Shown here one piece after another: positions 17,214-25,582 of a stretch of 64,000 nt of DNA. Location of the stretch: assembly GCF_001618005.1 (NCBI RefSeq), contig NZ_LQXA01000019.1, positions 124,001 through 188,000 of the forward strand, read 5' to 3'. The notes under the pieces were generated by a model that did no database searches, was not told the DNA's origin, and saw nothing but the letters and a program-made list of their open reading frames with translations. Every line of letters starts with the position of its first letter. The stretch's first letter is position 1. The translations under genes were made by a program, and so were the position numbers. This DNA is from Clavibacter tessellarius. GTDB taxonomy: Bacteria > Actinomycetota > Actinomycetes > Actinomycetales > Microbacteriaceae.

Positions 17214-18317
17214 TCAGCGCGCGCCGATGTCCGCGAGGATCCGGTCCGTCAGCTCGGCGAGGGCCACCGACTCGGCGTGCGGCATCTCGGCGCACTCGAC
17301 GCTGCCCGCGCGGATCGCCTCCTGCGCGGCGCGGAACATGGGCACGTAGCCGCGGCCCTCGATGTCGTGCTCCTGCCGCTCGGCGTCGCCGTCGGCGGGC
17401 ACGATCACGAGGCCCGAGGAGGCGAGGAAGAGCGGATCCACCTCGATGCGGCCGGCCGTGCCGCTGACGGTCGCGCCCAGGGGCAGTGCCGCGACGAGCG
17501 AGCAGGCGAGCGTGGCCTGGCGGCCGTCGGGCCAGCCGAGCAGGATCGCGACCTCGGTGTCGACGCCGCGCGGGAGCACGGTGCCGATCGCGGACACCGA
17601 GGAGGGCGCGCCGAACAGGCCGTGCGCGAAGGCGAGCGGGTACACGCCCATGTCGAGCAGCGTGCCGCCGCCGACCCCGGGATCCCAGAGGCGGCCCGCG
17701 CCCTCCTCGGTGACGAAGCCGAAGGACACGGCGATGGCGCGGGGATCGCCGATGCGGCCCGCGTCCAGCGCCGCGCGCACGGCGAGGTAGCCGGGGGAGA
17801 ACGCCATCCACAGCGCCTCGAGGAGGAGCCGGCCCTCGGCGCGCGCGAGGTCGACGAGCGCGCGGGTGTCGGCGGCCGTCGTGGTGAGGGGCTTCTCGCA
17901 GACGACGTGCTTGCCGGCGCGGAGCGCAGCCTCGGCCTGCGACCGGTGGAGGGTGTGCGGGGTGGCGACGTAGACGGCGTCCACCTCGGGGTCGGCGAGG
18001 AGCGCCTCGAGGGTGTCGTGGATCCGCGCGATGCCGCACGCCGCCGCCAGCTCCTCGGCGCTCGCGCGGGTGCGCGAGTGCACGGCGACGACCTCGATCC
18101 CGGGCACGAGCAGCATGTCGGGCACGACCGAGCGGGCGATGCCGGCGGCACCGACGACGGCCCAGCGGGTGGGGCGGGCGGCGTCGTGGGCGGCGTCGTG
18201 GCCGGTGCCGGTGCCGGTGCCGGTGCCGGTGCCGGTGCCGGTGCGGTCGCGGTCGCCGTCGCCGTCGCCGTCGCCGTCGGGGGAGGGCGCTGGCGAGGGC
18301 GGCATCGACGTCGACAT
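17214..18317 (-). CDS. Gfo/Idh/MocA oxidoreductase with repeat-encoded N-terminus
   Basis: 367-residue NAD(P)-dependent sugar-type dehydrogenase. The Rossmann start V-V-G-A-A-G-I-A is near residue 54 and the family motif C-E-K-P-L-T near 140. Before the domain lies an unusual tail of alternating Asp-Gly and Thr-Gly encoded by a hexanucleotide repeat (18201-18278). The tail is probably really translated, because a TAGGCT box stands exactly 6 nt before ATG 18317 in the leaderless layout. Divergent from the LacI gene at 18402, which is its likely regulator. Substrate unknown. Confidence 0.88.
   Translation of the reverse strand: MSTSMPPSPAPSPDGDGDGDGDRDRTGTGTGTGTGTGTGHDAAHDAARPTRWAVVGAAGIARSVVPDMLLVPGIEVVAVHSRTRASAEELAAACGIARIHDTLEALLADPEVDAVYVATPHTLHRSQAEAALRAGKHVVCEKPLTTTAADTRALVDLARAEGRLLLEALWMAFSPGYLAVRAALDAGRIGDPRAIAVSFGFVTEEGAGRLWDPGVGGGTLLDMGVYPLAFAHGLFGAPSSVSAIGTVLPRGVDTEVAILLGWPDGRQATLACSLVAALPLGATVSGTAGRIEVDPLFLASSGLVIVPADGDAERQEHDIEGRGYVPMFRAAQEAIRAGSVECAEMPHAESVALAELTDRILADIGAR
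18201..18278. repeat. Hexanucleotide repeat, 13 units, in coding sequence
   Basis: Seven GCCGGT, two GCGGTC and four GCCGTC units in a row (plus strand). On the minus strand it codes for Asp-Gly, Asp-Arg and Thr-Gly dipeptides; unit changes keep the frame. Confidence 0.95.
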
Positions 18318-18323
18318 GCGACG

Positions 18324-18329
18324 AGCCTA
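18324..18329 (-). promoter_or_regulatory. -10 element of leaderless promoter
   Basis: TAGGCT on the minus strand, 6 nt before ATG 18317 of the oxidoreductase. Confidence 0.6.
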
Positions 18330-18401
18330 GGCCGGGGACCGCGGCCGTACACTCGACCTGATCCACGCCGCGCCTGATCCGAGCAGCACCTGAGGGGGAC
18401 C

Positions 18402-19418
18402 GTGGCCGCCGACGACGAGCAGCAGCAGCCCACGCTCGAGATGGTCGGCGCGCTCGCCGGGGTCAGCCGGGCCACGGTCTCGCGGGTGGTGAACGGATCG
18501 GGCAAGGTCGCGCCCGGTGCCGTCGCCGCCGTCCAGGCCGCCATCGCGCAGCTCGACTACGTGCCCAACCGGGCGGCGCGCTCGCTCGCGGGACGCCGCA
18601 CGAACGCCCTCGCGCTCGTGATGCCGGAGCAGACCGCGCGCGTGTTCGCGGATCCGTTCTTCGCATCCCTGATCCAGGGCGCCATGACCCACCTCGCCGC
18701 CACCGAGCACACCCTCACGCTCCTCATCTCCTCGCCCGCGCAGGCGGAGAAGACGCGGCGCTTCCTGCTCGGCGGCAACGTCGACGGGGTGCTCGTCGTC
18801 TCGCACCACTCCGGGGACGCGACCTTCAGCGGCCTGCGCGACCGGCTGCCGGTCGTGTTCGCCGGCCGCCCGCTGCGTGAGGACGACCGCGACGCGCCCA
18901 CCGTCGACGTCGACAACGTGGGGGCGGCGCGCGTCGCGACCGAGCACCTGATCGCGCGCGGCCGCACGCGGATCGCCACGGTGGCCGGCCGGCAGGACAT
19001 GCCCGCGGGCATCGACCGGCTGCGCGGCTTCCGGCAGGCGATGGCGGCGGCGGGCCTGGATCCGACGCGCGTCGCGGTCGGCGACTTCTCGCCCGCGTCC
19101 GGTGCCGACGCGATGCGCGCGCTGCTCGCGCGCGGCGAGCCGATCGACGGGGTGTTCGCCGCGAGCGACCGCATGGCCGCAGGCGTCTACACGGCCCTGC
19201 GGGAGCACGGCCTGCGGGTGCCGGAGGACGTGGGCGTCGTGGGCTTCGACGACGACTACCTCGCGGAGTCGGCCGTGCCGCCGCTCACCACCGTGCGCCA
19301 GCCCAGCCAGGAGTTCGGGCGGACCATGGCCGAGGTGCTGGTGCGGCTGGTGGCGGGCGAGGACGTGGATCCGCTGACCCTCGTGCCGACGACGCTGGTG
19401 GTGCGGCAGAGCAGCTGA
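18402..19418 (+). CDS. LacI family transcriptional regulator
   Basis: 338-residue repressor. The helix-turn-helix is at residues 11-31 (A-G-V-S-R-A-T-V-S-R-V-V-N), followed by the hinge helix with Y-V-P-N-x-A-A-R-S-L, and a periplasmic-binding-like sensor domain ending V-G-F-D-D-D near 285. TGAGGGGG lies before GTG 18402. The divergent oxidoreductase, 84 bp away, is the natural target; I see no clear palindromic operator in the gap. Ligand probably a sugar. Confidence 0.92.
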   Translation: MAADDEQQQPTLEMVGALAGVSRATVSRVVNGSGKVAPGAVAAVQAAIAQLDYVPNRAARSLAGRRTNALALVMPEQTARVFADPFFASLIQGAMTHLAATEHTLTLLISSPAQAEKTRRFLLGGNVDGVLVVSHHSGDATFSGLRDRLPVVFAGRPLREDDRDAPTVDVDNVGAARVATEHLIARGRTRIATVAGRQDMPAGIDRLRGFRQAMAAAGLDPTRVAVGDFSPASGADAMRALLARGEPIDGVFAASDRMAAGVYTALREHGLRVPEDVGVVGFDDDYLAESAVPPLTTVRQPSQEFGRTMAEVLVRLVAGEDVDPLTLVPTTLVVRQSS

Positions 19419-19423
19419 GGCGC

Positions 19424-20170
19424 CTACCGTCCGCTGAGCAGCGCGAGCATCTCGTCGTGACGGCCGTCACGCTCGGCGAAGCGGAGGCCGTGCACGTCCT
19501 GCACGAGGATCTCCTCGTCCTCCGGGCGGGCCTGCAGGATGCCCATGACCTCGTCGAGGAAGTCCTCGAGCGGCATCGCGTCGGCCGCCTCCGCCTGCCC
19601 GGGCATGAGCGCGGTCTGCACCTTGGGCGGCACGAGCTCGACGACCTCGACCGATGATCCGGCCAGCTGCGCGCGCAGGCTCTGCGTGTACGAGTGCACC
19701 GCCGCCTTCGTGGCGCTGTAGGTGGGTGTGACGGCCAGGGGCACGAACGCGAGGCCGGAGGAGACGGTCATGAGCGTGGCCTCGTCGCTGGCGAGGAGGC
19801 CCGGCAGGAACGCGTCGACCGTGCGGATGGTGCCGAGGAGGTTCGTGGTGACGATGGCCTCGGCGGTGGCCTGGTGCGCGGGGTCGCGGAGGTCCTCCGG
19901 CTGCATGATGCCGGCCATGGTGATCACCACGTCGAGGTCGGGGTGGCTGCGCGCGAGCTCGTCGCGGGCGGCGGTGATGGACGCGGGGTCGGCCACGTCG
20001 AGCACGACCGACGCCATGCCCTCGTGCCGGGCGGTGATCTCGTCGAGCAGCTCCGCGCGCCGCCCCGCGACGACCACGCGGTTGCCCGCGGCGTGGAGGC
20101 GCTCGGCGAGCCCGAGGCCGATGCCCGAGGTGCTTCCGGTGATGAGGACGGTGCGGCCGGTGATCTTCAT
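19424..20170 (-). CDS. Short-chain dehydrogenase/reductase
   Basis: 248-residue SDR. Cofactor loop T-G-S-T-S-G-I-G-L at 12-20, a degenerate N-A-G (T-M-A-G-I-M) near 88, catalytic Ser in V-S-S-G and Y-S-A-T-K near 151-155. The C-terminal part resembles DltE-type SDRs (M-P-x-E-x-F). GAAGGAG precedes ATG 20170. Convergent, with only a few bases between it and the LacI stop. Substrate not readable. Confidence 0.9.
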   Translation of the reverse strand: MKITGRTVLITGSTSGIGLGLAERLHAAGNRVVVAGRRAELLDEITARHEGMASVVLDVADPASITAARDELARSHPDLDVVITMAGIMQPEDLRDPAHQATAEAIVTTNLLGTIRTVDAFLPGLLASDEATLMTVSSGLAFVPLAVTPTYSATKAAVHSYTQSLRAQLAGSSVEVVELVPPKVQTALMPGQAEAADAMPLEDFLDEVMGILQARPEDEEILVQDVHGLRFAERDGRHDEMLALLSGR

Positions 20171-20375
20171 GGTGCTCCTTCGCGGCGGATGCGCGGCTGG
20201 CGGGGTCGGGATCGGTGCGTGCGCCGCGCGTGGGGCGCGGCTGCGTGGATCGAGTGTGGCCCGTCGCGGGCGCCGCGGGGGTGGGCGCGCGGGGGAGCGG
20301 GGGAGGATCCAGCGGGCGTTCACGTGGGGAGGGGCGGGCCCGGGAGGCTCCGCGCGCGGCGACGCGCGCGACCGC

Positions 20376-20381
20376 TACCTT
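20376..20381 (+). promoter_or_regulatory. -10 element of leaderless promoter
   Basis: TACCTT, 6 nt before GTG 20388. Confidence 0.5.
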
Positions 20382-20387
20382 CAGCGG

Positions 20388-21512
20388 GTGCCCTCGCCCC
20401 TCCCCGCCCCGCCCGCGTCGACCGGGAGGTCCGGGACCGCCGTGGCGGCGACCGCCTTCTGGACCCTGCTCCTCGGCACCGTCGTGCTCCTCGTGCGCGG
20501 ACTCGTCGTCGTCCTCGCGGACCCGTCCGCCGCGCACGACGCCCCGGCCTGGATCGCGGCGTCGGCGGCGCTCGTGCTGCTCCCGGCCCTGGTTGGCCGC
20601 GCGGCGCGCGGGGACGCCATCCGGCGCGCCCTCGGCGCCCCTCCCGCGACCACCGTCCTCGGCCTCCGCGCCCCGGCGCTGGTCGCGGGCCTCGCGGGTC
20701 TCGCGGCGATCCCGGCGGTGGTCGAGTCGCTCGAGATCGGCCTGCCCCTCGTGCACGTCGCGGGCGCGCTGGCGGGCGCGGTCGGGGTCGGTGCCGCCAG
20801 CCGGATCCTCGGCGGACGGGCGGGGGCCGACGCGGCCGAGCTCCGCGACGGCCTCCTCGACGGTGTCCCGTTCCCGGCCGACGTGCCGTGGGACCGCCGC
20901 GCCGTGCTCCTGCGCGTCGCCGGGATCGGCGGGCTGGCGTTCCTCACGATGGTGGTCGGGGCCGCCGTGCAGGCGCCGCCCGTCGACCCGTCGTCGCCGC
21001 TGGCCGACGGCGTCATGGCGCTGAGCATCGGCGCGGCGGGCATCGTCGCCGGCATCGCGAGCATGCTCGTGGTGCGTCCGGCCGGACGGGCCCTGCGTCC
21101 CCTCCTCCTCGACCTCGACAGGCCGACGCGGACGGCCGTCCTCCGACGTATCCGCGGCGCGGGCGCGGCGCTCGCGCCGGACCACGAGTGGCGGGCCGCG
21201 CGGATCGCCCGGGCCTGCCGCATCGGCGAGGCGTTCAGCGCCGCGGGCCTCGTGCTCATCGTGATGGGCGCGTCCGCTTGCGTGTTCGGCGCGGCGTCCA
21301 TGACGCCGCCCGGTGCCACCTCCGTGCTGACGTCCGTCGCCATCGCCCTCGCGTTCGTCGGCGCGCTCCTCGCGGCCGTCCTCGGGGTCGCCTACGGCAG
21401 CGTGCTGGTGCACTCGGCCGGCGATGCCGTGATCGCGCTGGCCGCATCCCCGCGGCCGGGAGCGGTGGAGGCCGACCGCTGGTCGGCGCCGACGGGCGTG
21501 CCGCTCGGCTGA
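20388..21512 (+). CDS. Hypothetical membrane protein, paralogue of 21725-22828
   Basis: 374-residue protein with about seven to eight helices. It is clearly paralogous to the next locus: both carry E-W-R-A-A-R followed by helices of the same spacing, and the same order of helix pairs separated by an acidic loop. Start GTG 20388 has no ribosome site but a TACCTT box 6 nt upstream; the long in-frame extension back to 19722 is antisense to the SDR gene. Function unknown; DUF2975-like topology is possible. Confidence 0.75.
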   Translation: MPSPLPAPPASTGRSGTAVAATAFWTLLLGTVVLLVRGLVVVLADPSAAHDAPAWIAASAALVLLPALVGRAARGDAIRRALGAPPATTVLGLRAPALVAGLAGLAAIPAVVESLEIGLPLVHVAGALAGAVGVGAASRILGGRAGADAAELRDGLLDGVPFPADVPWDRRAVLLRVAGIGGLAFLTMVVGAAVQAPPVDPSSPLADGVMALSIGAAGIVAGIASMLVVRPAGRALRPLLLDLDRPTRTAVLRRIRGAGAALAPDHEWRAARIARACRIGEAFSAAGLVLIVMGASACVFGAASMTPPGATSVLTSVAIALAFVGALLAAVLGVAYGSVLVHSAGDAVIALAASPRPGAVEADRWSAPTGVPLG

Positions 21513-21712
21513 TCCGGCAGGCGGCGTCCGCGGTCGGTCTGCCCCGTGCCGGGGAGCCGTCGGAGCGCCCGTGGGTCCATGGCGTCGATCGGGGAGCGCA
21601 CGCGGCACGGATCCGACCACCCCTCGACACCGGCCGGACCGCACCGGCGCCGCAGCCGCTACGCCGCGTCCACGCGCGAGCTGAAGGGATCGGAGCGAGC
21701 GTCGGCGACCGA

Positions 21713-21718
21713 TACGGT
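21713..21718 (+). promoter_or_regulatory. -10 element of leaderless promoter
   Basis: TACGGT, 6 nt before ATG 21725. Confidence 0.6.
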
Positions 21719-21724
21719 CGGCGC

Positions 21725-21991
21725 ATGAGCTCGCGCGGCACGGCCCCCGGATCCACCCCGACCGACACGGCGCGCGCCGGCGGCCTCGGCTCCCGCATCG
21801 CACTCCTGATCGTCCTGGTCGCCCTGATCCTCGGCCTCGGCACGCTCTACGGCTTCGGGCTGTACCAGGTGGCCGTCGTCGCCGACGCGGATGCGGCCGC
21901 GATCCTCCCGCAGGTCACCGCGGGCCTGCTCGCGCTCGCGTTCGCCCCGGCCCTCGGCCTGCTGGAGCTGCAGTCGTGGCGGGACCCCTAG
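21725..21991 (+). CDS. N-terminal part of a split membrane protein
   Basis: 88 residues with two membrane helices, ending at a TAG (21989-21991). The following ORF at 22019 is in the same frame with no frameshift, and together they match the architecture of the intact paralogue at 20388-21512. I therefore read this as the first part of one gene interrupted by a single in-frame stop, although it could be a genuine two-subunit arrangement. Leaderless start. Confidence 0.65.
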   Translation: MSSRGTAPGSTPTDTARAGGLGSRIALLIVLVALILGLGTLYGFGLYQVAVVADADAAAILPQVTAGLLALAFAPALGLLELQSWRDP

Positions 21992-22018
21992 CGCACCGTC
22001 GGGACGCGCCGGCGCCCG

Positions 22019-22828
22019 GTGCGGGTGATCGTGTGGGTCGGCATCACCGCGCTCGCCGTGGTCGTGCACGCGGTCGCGTCGCTGGTCGGCGGCGTCTCCC
22101 CGCTCGTCGTCATCGGGTTCGTCGTGGCCGCCGTCGCGACGGCCGCCGCCAGCTGGATCCTCGTGCTGCGTGCCCAGGCCGCCGCCGTCCGCCGGCTCGG
22201 CGCGCGCCTGGCCGACGACAGCCCGACCCTCTCGATCGACCTCGACTGGACCGCCGACACGGCGCGACGCAAGTGGCGCCTCATCGGCCTGGTGTTCGTG
22301 GTCGCGCTCGTCGTGACCGTCGGCGGCACGCTGCTGCTCGGCCGGTTCGAGCGGCAGGATGCGGCCACGGTCATCGCGCTCGTGCTCCAGTTCTCGCTGC
22401 TCGCGCCGGCGCTCACGTGCCTGTTCGTCTCGATCGGCGCGCAGCTCTCGGGATCCGCCATCACCGGGGGCCTGGCGAAGGAGCACCGGAAGGCGGTGGC
22501 GCAGCGTGCCCTAGGCAAGGGCGAGGAGCTCGAGCCCGAGCTCGAGTGGCGCGCCGCGCGGCTCGCCGTCTTCAGCCGCACGCTGCAGCCGTTCCAGCTG
22601 GCGCAGTCGCTCATGCTGCTAGTCGGGATCTTCGTCCCCACCCTCATCCGCGGCGACATCGACGGCTGGTTGTTCGTCCTCTTCCTCATCAGCCTCGTCG
22701 TGTTCGCCGGCACGCTGCCGTTCGCGATCGTGCAGCACCGCCGCATGTCGCGGTACGCCGCGACCGTCGGCGACCTCCCGCGTGCGGACGCGCCCGTCTC
22801 GTCCGACCCGCCTGCCCAGCCCGCCTGA
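22019..22828 (+). CDS. C-terminal part of a split membrane protein
   Basis: 269 residues, about five helices. E-W-R-A-A-R-L near residue 178 aligns with E-W-R-A-A-R-I in the paralogue at 20388-21512. The reading frame is continuous with 21725-21991 apart from one TAG. GTG 22019 has no convincing ribosome site of its own, which supports the view that this piece was once read from ATG 21725. Whether it is still made is uncertain. Confidence 0.65.
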   Translation: MRVIVWVGITALAVVVHAVASLVGGVSPLVVIGFVVAAVATAAASWILVLRAQAAAVRRLGARLADDSPTLSIDLDWTADTARRKWRLIGLVFVVALVVTVGGTLLLGRFERQDAATVIALVLQFSLLAPALTCLFVSIGAQLSGSAITGGLAKEHRKAVAQRALGKGEELEPELEWRAARLAVFSRTLQPFQLAQSLMLLVGIFVPTLIRGDIDGWLFVLFLISLVVFAGTLPFAIVQHRRMSRYAATVGDLPRADAPVSSDPPAQPA

Positions 22829-22849
22829 TCCCGTGTCGGCGGCCCCCGC

Positions 22850-22855
22850 TACCGT
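22850..22855 (+). promoter_or_regulatory. -10 element of leaderless promoter
   Basis: TACCGT, 6 nt before ATG 22862 of nei. Confidence 0.6.
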
Positions 22856-22861
22856 CGACCC

Positions 22862-23668
22862 ATGCCCGAGGGTGACTCCGTCTTCGTCCTCGCCGCGCGC
22901 CTCCGCGCGCAGGTCGCGGGCGCGATCGTCGCGGACGGGGAGCTGCGGTCCGGCGCACGGGCGGGAGCGCGGCTCGGCGGGCGGCGCATCACCGGGTTCG
23001 ACACGCACGGCAAGCACCTGCTCATGCGGCTGGACGACGCGTCCACCCTGCACACGCACCTGCGCATGCAGGGCTCGTGGACGGTCACCGGGCCGGGCAA
23101 GCGCGTCCCCGAGCGGATCCGGCACCAGGTGCGCGTGCGCCTCCGCCTCGATGACGGCCGCACCCTCTGGGGCATCGACCTGCCCGTGGTCGAGCTGATC
23201 CCCACCCGCGACGAGCGCGCGGCCATCGGCCATCTCGGGCCGGACCCGCTGCGTGACGACTGGGATCCGGCGCTCGCCGTCGCCCGCCTCGCCGCCCGGC
23301 CGGACGACGCGATCCGCGCGGCCCTCCTCGACCAGCGCCCGATGGCCGGCCTCGGCAACCTCTGGGTCAACGAGGTCGGCTTCCTGCGCGGCGTGCACCC
23401 CGCGACGCGCGTCCGCGACGTCGACCTGCCGCCACTCGTCGACCTCGCCGCTCGCTCGCTGCGCCACTCGGCGACGGTGCCGGCGGCGTACCAGATCACG
23501 ACGGGTGATCCCCGCCGCGGCCGCACGCACTGGGTGGCCGGCCGCGCGGGCCGGCCGTGCCTGCGCTGCGGCACGACGGTGGTCGGCGTGGACGATCCGG
23601 GCGGCACGAGCGAGCGCGGGCGGCGGGCGTGGTGGTGCCCCAGGTGTCAGCCGGGGACGCGACGATGA
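22862..23668 (+). CDS. nei: Endonuclease VIII-type DNA glycosylase
   Basis: 268-residue Fpg/Nei-family base-excision enzyme removing oxidised bases. It begins M-P-E-G-D, where Pro2 is the Schiff-base nucleophile and Glu3 the general acid; Asp (not Leu/Ile) at position 5 and the sequence as a whole favour the Nei branch. L-G-N-L-W-V-N-E-V near 168 belongs to the H2TH motif, and the C-terminal zinc finger shows C-L-R-C and C-P-R-C. Full length. ATG is leaderless. Confidence 0.93.
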   Translation: MPEGDSVFVLAARLRAQVAGAIVADGELRSGARAGARLGGRRITGFDTHGKHLLMRLDDASTLHTHLRMQGSWTVTGPGKRVPERIRHQVRVRLRLDDGRTLWGIDLPVVELIPTRDERAAIGHLGPDPLRDDWDPALAVARLAARPDDAIRAALLDQRPMAGLGNLWVNEVGFLRGVHPATRVRDVDLPPLVDLAARSLRHSATVPAAYQITTGDPRRGRTHWVAGRAGRPCLRCGTTVVGVDDPGGTSERGRRAWWCPRCQPGTRR

Positions 23669-23686
23669 GGATGCCCGGCCGCGCCC

Positions 23687-23692
23687 TACGGT
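23687..23692 (+). promoter_or_regulatory. -10 element of leaderless promoter
   Basis: TACGGT, 6 nt before ATG 23699. Confidence 0.55.
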
Positions 23693-23698
23693 GGTGGC

Positions 23699-23902
23699 AT
23701 GGCATCGGAGGTGTGGGTCGTCCAGCACGACGAGACTCCCGACAACACGATCCTCGGGGTCTTCGCGACGCGACAGGAGGCGTACGCGTTCGCGGAGGAG
23801 GTGACCGACCGCTTCCCGAACGGCGCGATGACGGTGCGCTTCCCGATCGGCTATCGCTACGACCGAGGCACGGGGTACGTGGAGTTCGGCCCGGATCTCT
23901 GA
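23699..23902 (+). CDS. Small hypothetical protein
   Basis: 67 residues, soluble, with a ferredoxin-like beta-alpha-beta look: V-W-V-V-Q-H strand, a helix after A-T-R-Q-E-A, and two final strands. No family recognised. Coding is supported by a TACGGT box exactly 6 nt before ATG 23699, as for the neighbouring nei. Confidence 0.7.
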   Translation: MASEVWVVQHDETPDNTILGVFATRQEAYAFAEEVTDRFPNGAMTVRFPIGYRYDRGTGYVEFGPDL

Positions 23903-24141
23903 CGCTCGTCGTCCGCCACTCCCGCCGCCCGGCCGCCCGAGCCGCGCTCCCGATCGACTGCCTGACCGTGCTCCCCGCGGATGCGGACACGGCGTCCGCG
24001 CGGGGCGTCTATGGCGGGGTGCCGGGCCGACCCCGCCCGCGTCGCCATGAACGTCACGGAGGACGCCCACGAGATCCTCAGTGAGGCGCTCCCCGTCGGC
24101 TCGACGTTCTGTACCGGGCGACCGCCCGCGAGGATGGCCCC

Positions 24142-24723
24142 ATGCCCACCGACGACCTCGCCCGCTGGCTGCGCGCGCAGCCCTCGCTCACCGGATCCGC
24201 GCCGTCGCTCGACCTCGCTGCGCTCCCGGACGACCCCGACGACCTCTTCCGCACGTGGATCACCGCGGCCGTCGACGCGGGCGTCCCCGAGCCGCACGCG
24301 GCGACGCTCGCGACGGTCGACGCGGACGGCCTGCCCGACGCCCGCACGCTGATCCTCAAGGACGTCGGCCCGCGCGGCTGGGCGTTCGCGGGCACGCGCT
24401 CCTCCGCCAAGGGCGCGCAGCTCGCGGCGAACCCGGTGGCGGCGCTCGCGTTCTGGTGGCAGCCGATCGTGCGGGCGGTGCGGGTGCGCGGATCCGTCGC
24501 GGAGGCCACCGCCGAGGAGAGCGCCGCCGACCTGGCCGCGCGCTCGGCCGCGGCCCGCGCGGACGTGGATCCGGGCGACTGGGTGCTGTGGCGCATCCGC
24601 CCCGCGCACGTGGAGTTCTGGCAGGGCTCGCCCGACCGGCGGCACACGCGGATCCTGTTCGACCGCGTCGGCGACGGCGACGCGTGGATCCGGAGCGGCG
24701 CCGGTGGCGAGGGCCGCACCTAG
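24142..24723 (+). CDS. Pyridoxamine 5'-phosphate oxidase family protein
   Basis: 193-residue FMN-binding split-barrel protein of the PdxH type, which oxidises PNP/PMP to pyridoxal phosphate. Matching blocks are A-A-T-L-A-T-V-D, D-A-R-T-L-I-L-K, S-S-A-K-G-x-Q-L, F-W-W-Q and the PLP-contacting W-Q-G-S-P-D-R-R-H-T-R. The usual last residues R-L-x-P, which touch the active site, are missing: the protein ends in a Gly-rich tail. It may be a PdxH paralogue with altered activity. Start: ATG 24142 with a GAGGAT box 6 nt before it. Confidence 0.82.
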   Translation: MPTDDLARWLRAQPSLTGSAPSLDLAALPDDPDDLFRTWITAAVDAGVPEPHAATLATVDADGLPDARTLILKDVGPRGWAFAGTRSSAKGAQLAANPVAALAFWWQPIVRAVRVRGSVAEATAEESAADLAARSAAARADVDPGDWVLWRIRPAHVEFWQGSPDRRHTRILFDRVGDGDAWIRSGAGGEGRT

Positions 24724-24746
24724 CCGGACCAGTCCCGGGGCGACCC

Positions 24747-24780
24747 GGCGCGGGCGGGAGGCGCCACGCCCGCCCGCGCC
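24747..24780. terminator. Bidirectional terminator
   Basis: 12-bp perfect stem, arms 24747-24758 and 24769-24780, between the convergent oxidase and small membrane protein genes. Confidence 0.7.
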
Positions 24781-24788
24781 GCGCGACG

Positions 24789-25055
24789 TCAGCGGCGGTC
24801 TCGGCCCACCGCGGTCACCGCATCCCCGATGGAGGTGCCGGGGTGGTCCTCGCGGTACGCGCGCACCGCTCGGGCGTCGATGTCACCAGCCGGCCGCGCC
24901 GGCACCCGCCCGAGCACGGCCCGGCCGGAGAGGAACGCGACGGCCAGGGCGACCACGATGAGGAGCATCCCGAGGACGTGATCGATCGTGAGGAAGGTCA
25001 CGACCGCGAGGAGGGTCAGGAGGATCGGCGCGAGGGCCCGGAGCCAGCGGTTCAT
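24789..25055 (-). CDS. Small two-helix membrane protein, possible immunity protein
   Basis: 88 residues with two adjoining membrane helices (about 8-24 and 28-46) and a basic/polar cytoplasmic tail. ATG 25055 overlaps the stop of the upstream secreted-peptide gene as ATGA, so its translation is coupled to it. That arrangement, a small membrane protein directly after a secreted peptide, is typical of bacteriocin immunity; this is inference from context, as I do not recognise the family. Confidence 0.7.
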   Translation of the reverse strand: MNRWLRALAPILLTLLAVVTFLTIDHVLGMLLIVVALAVAFLSGRAVLGRVPARPAGDIDARAVRAYREDHPGTSIGDAVTAVGRDRR

Positions 25056-25582
25056 GAGAAGCACTGCTCCTTGATCTGGGTGACGCCGATGAGCTCACCG
25101 GCGAGGGCGGCCGCAGCACCCCCGAGGGCCTGCACCTTCTCGTAGGAGAAGCTCGCGCCCCACATGATCTTCGCGGCCTCTGTGACTCCCCCGAGCGACT
25201 TGATCAGGGCCTTGACCTTGAGGATCTTGGCGGCGGGGAAGGCCGTGGACGCGATCACGGTCGCGATCGCCGCGCCGCAGCCGAGGACGCTGGCCTGCGT
25301 GCTCACCATGCCCTCCGGTGCGGTGTTCGCGGGCGCGTTCGCGGCCAGCCACTGCTGCGTTGCAGCGTCGCCCTGGACGAGGACGTCATCGGGGATCTGC
25401 TCCACGAGGGCCAGGCCCTGCTCGAAGTCCCGCAGCTGGGCCTCCGAGGGCGCGCTCTGCCCGGTCGATTCGGCAGGAGCCGATGATGCGGCTGCCACGG
25501 CGGGACTCGTCCCGCCGAATGCGACGGCCACTCCCACCGCACCGCTGAGCAGGAGGGCCGATATCTGATTCTTGCGCTTCAT
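25052..25582 (-). CDS. Secreted hydrophobic peptide precursor, bacteriocin-like
   Basis: 176 residues: Sec signal peptide (basic start, hydrophobic core, A-V-A-A cleavage near 30), an acidic Ser/Ala-rich propeptide, then an amphipathic and Gly-rich C-terminal domain of about 75 residues. The domain has just two cysteines, one at its start (L-G-C-G-A) and one three residues from the end (Q-C-F-S), likely a disulphide. I know similar unnamed actinobacterial proteins with the K-I-L-K-V-K and L-G-G patterns. Bacteriocin function is a hypothesis from composition and the coupled small membrane gene. Confidence 0.7.
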   Translation of the reverse strand: MKRKNQISALLLSGAVGVAVAFGGTSPAVAAASSAPAESTGQSAPSEAQLRDFEQGLALVEQIPDDVLVQGDAATQQWLAANAPANTAPEGMVSTQASVLGCGAAIATVIASTAFPAAKILKVKALIKSLGGVTEAAKIMWGASFSYEKVQALGGAAAALAGELIGVTQIKEQCFS

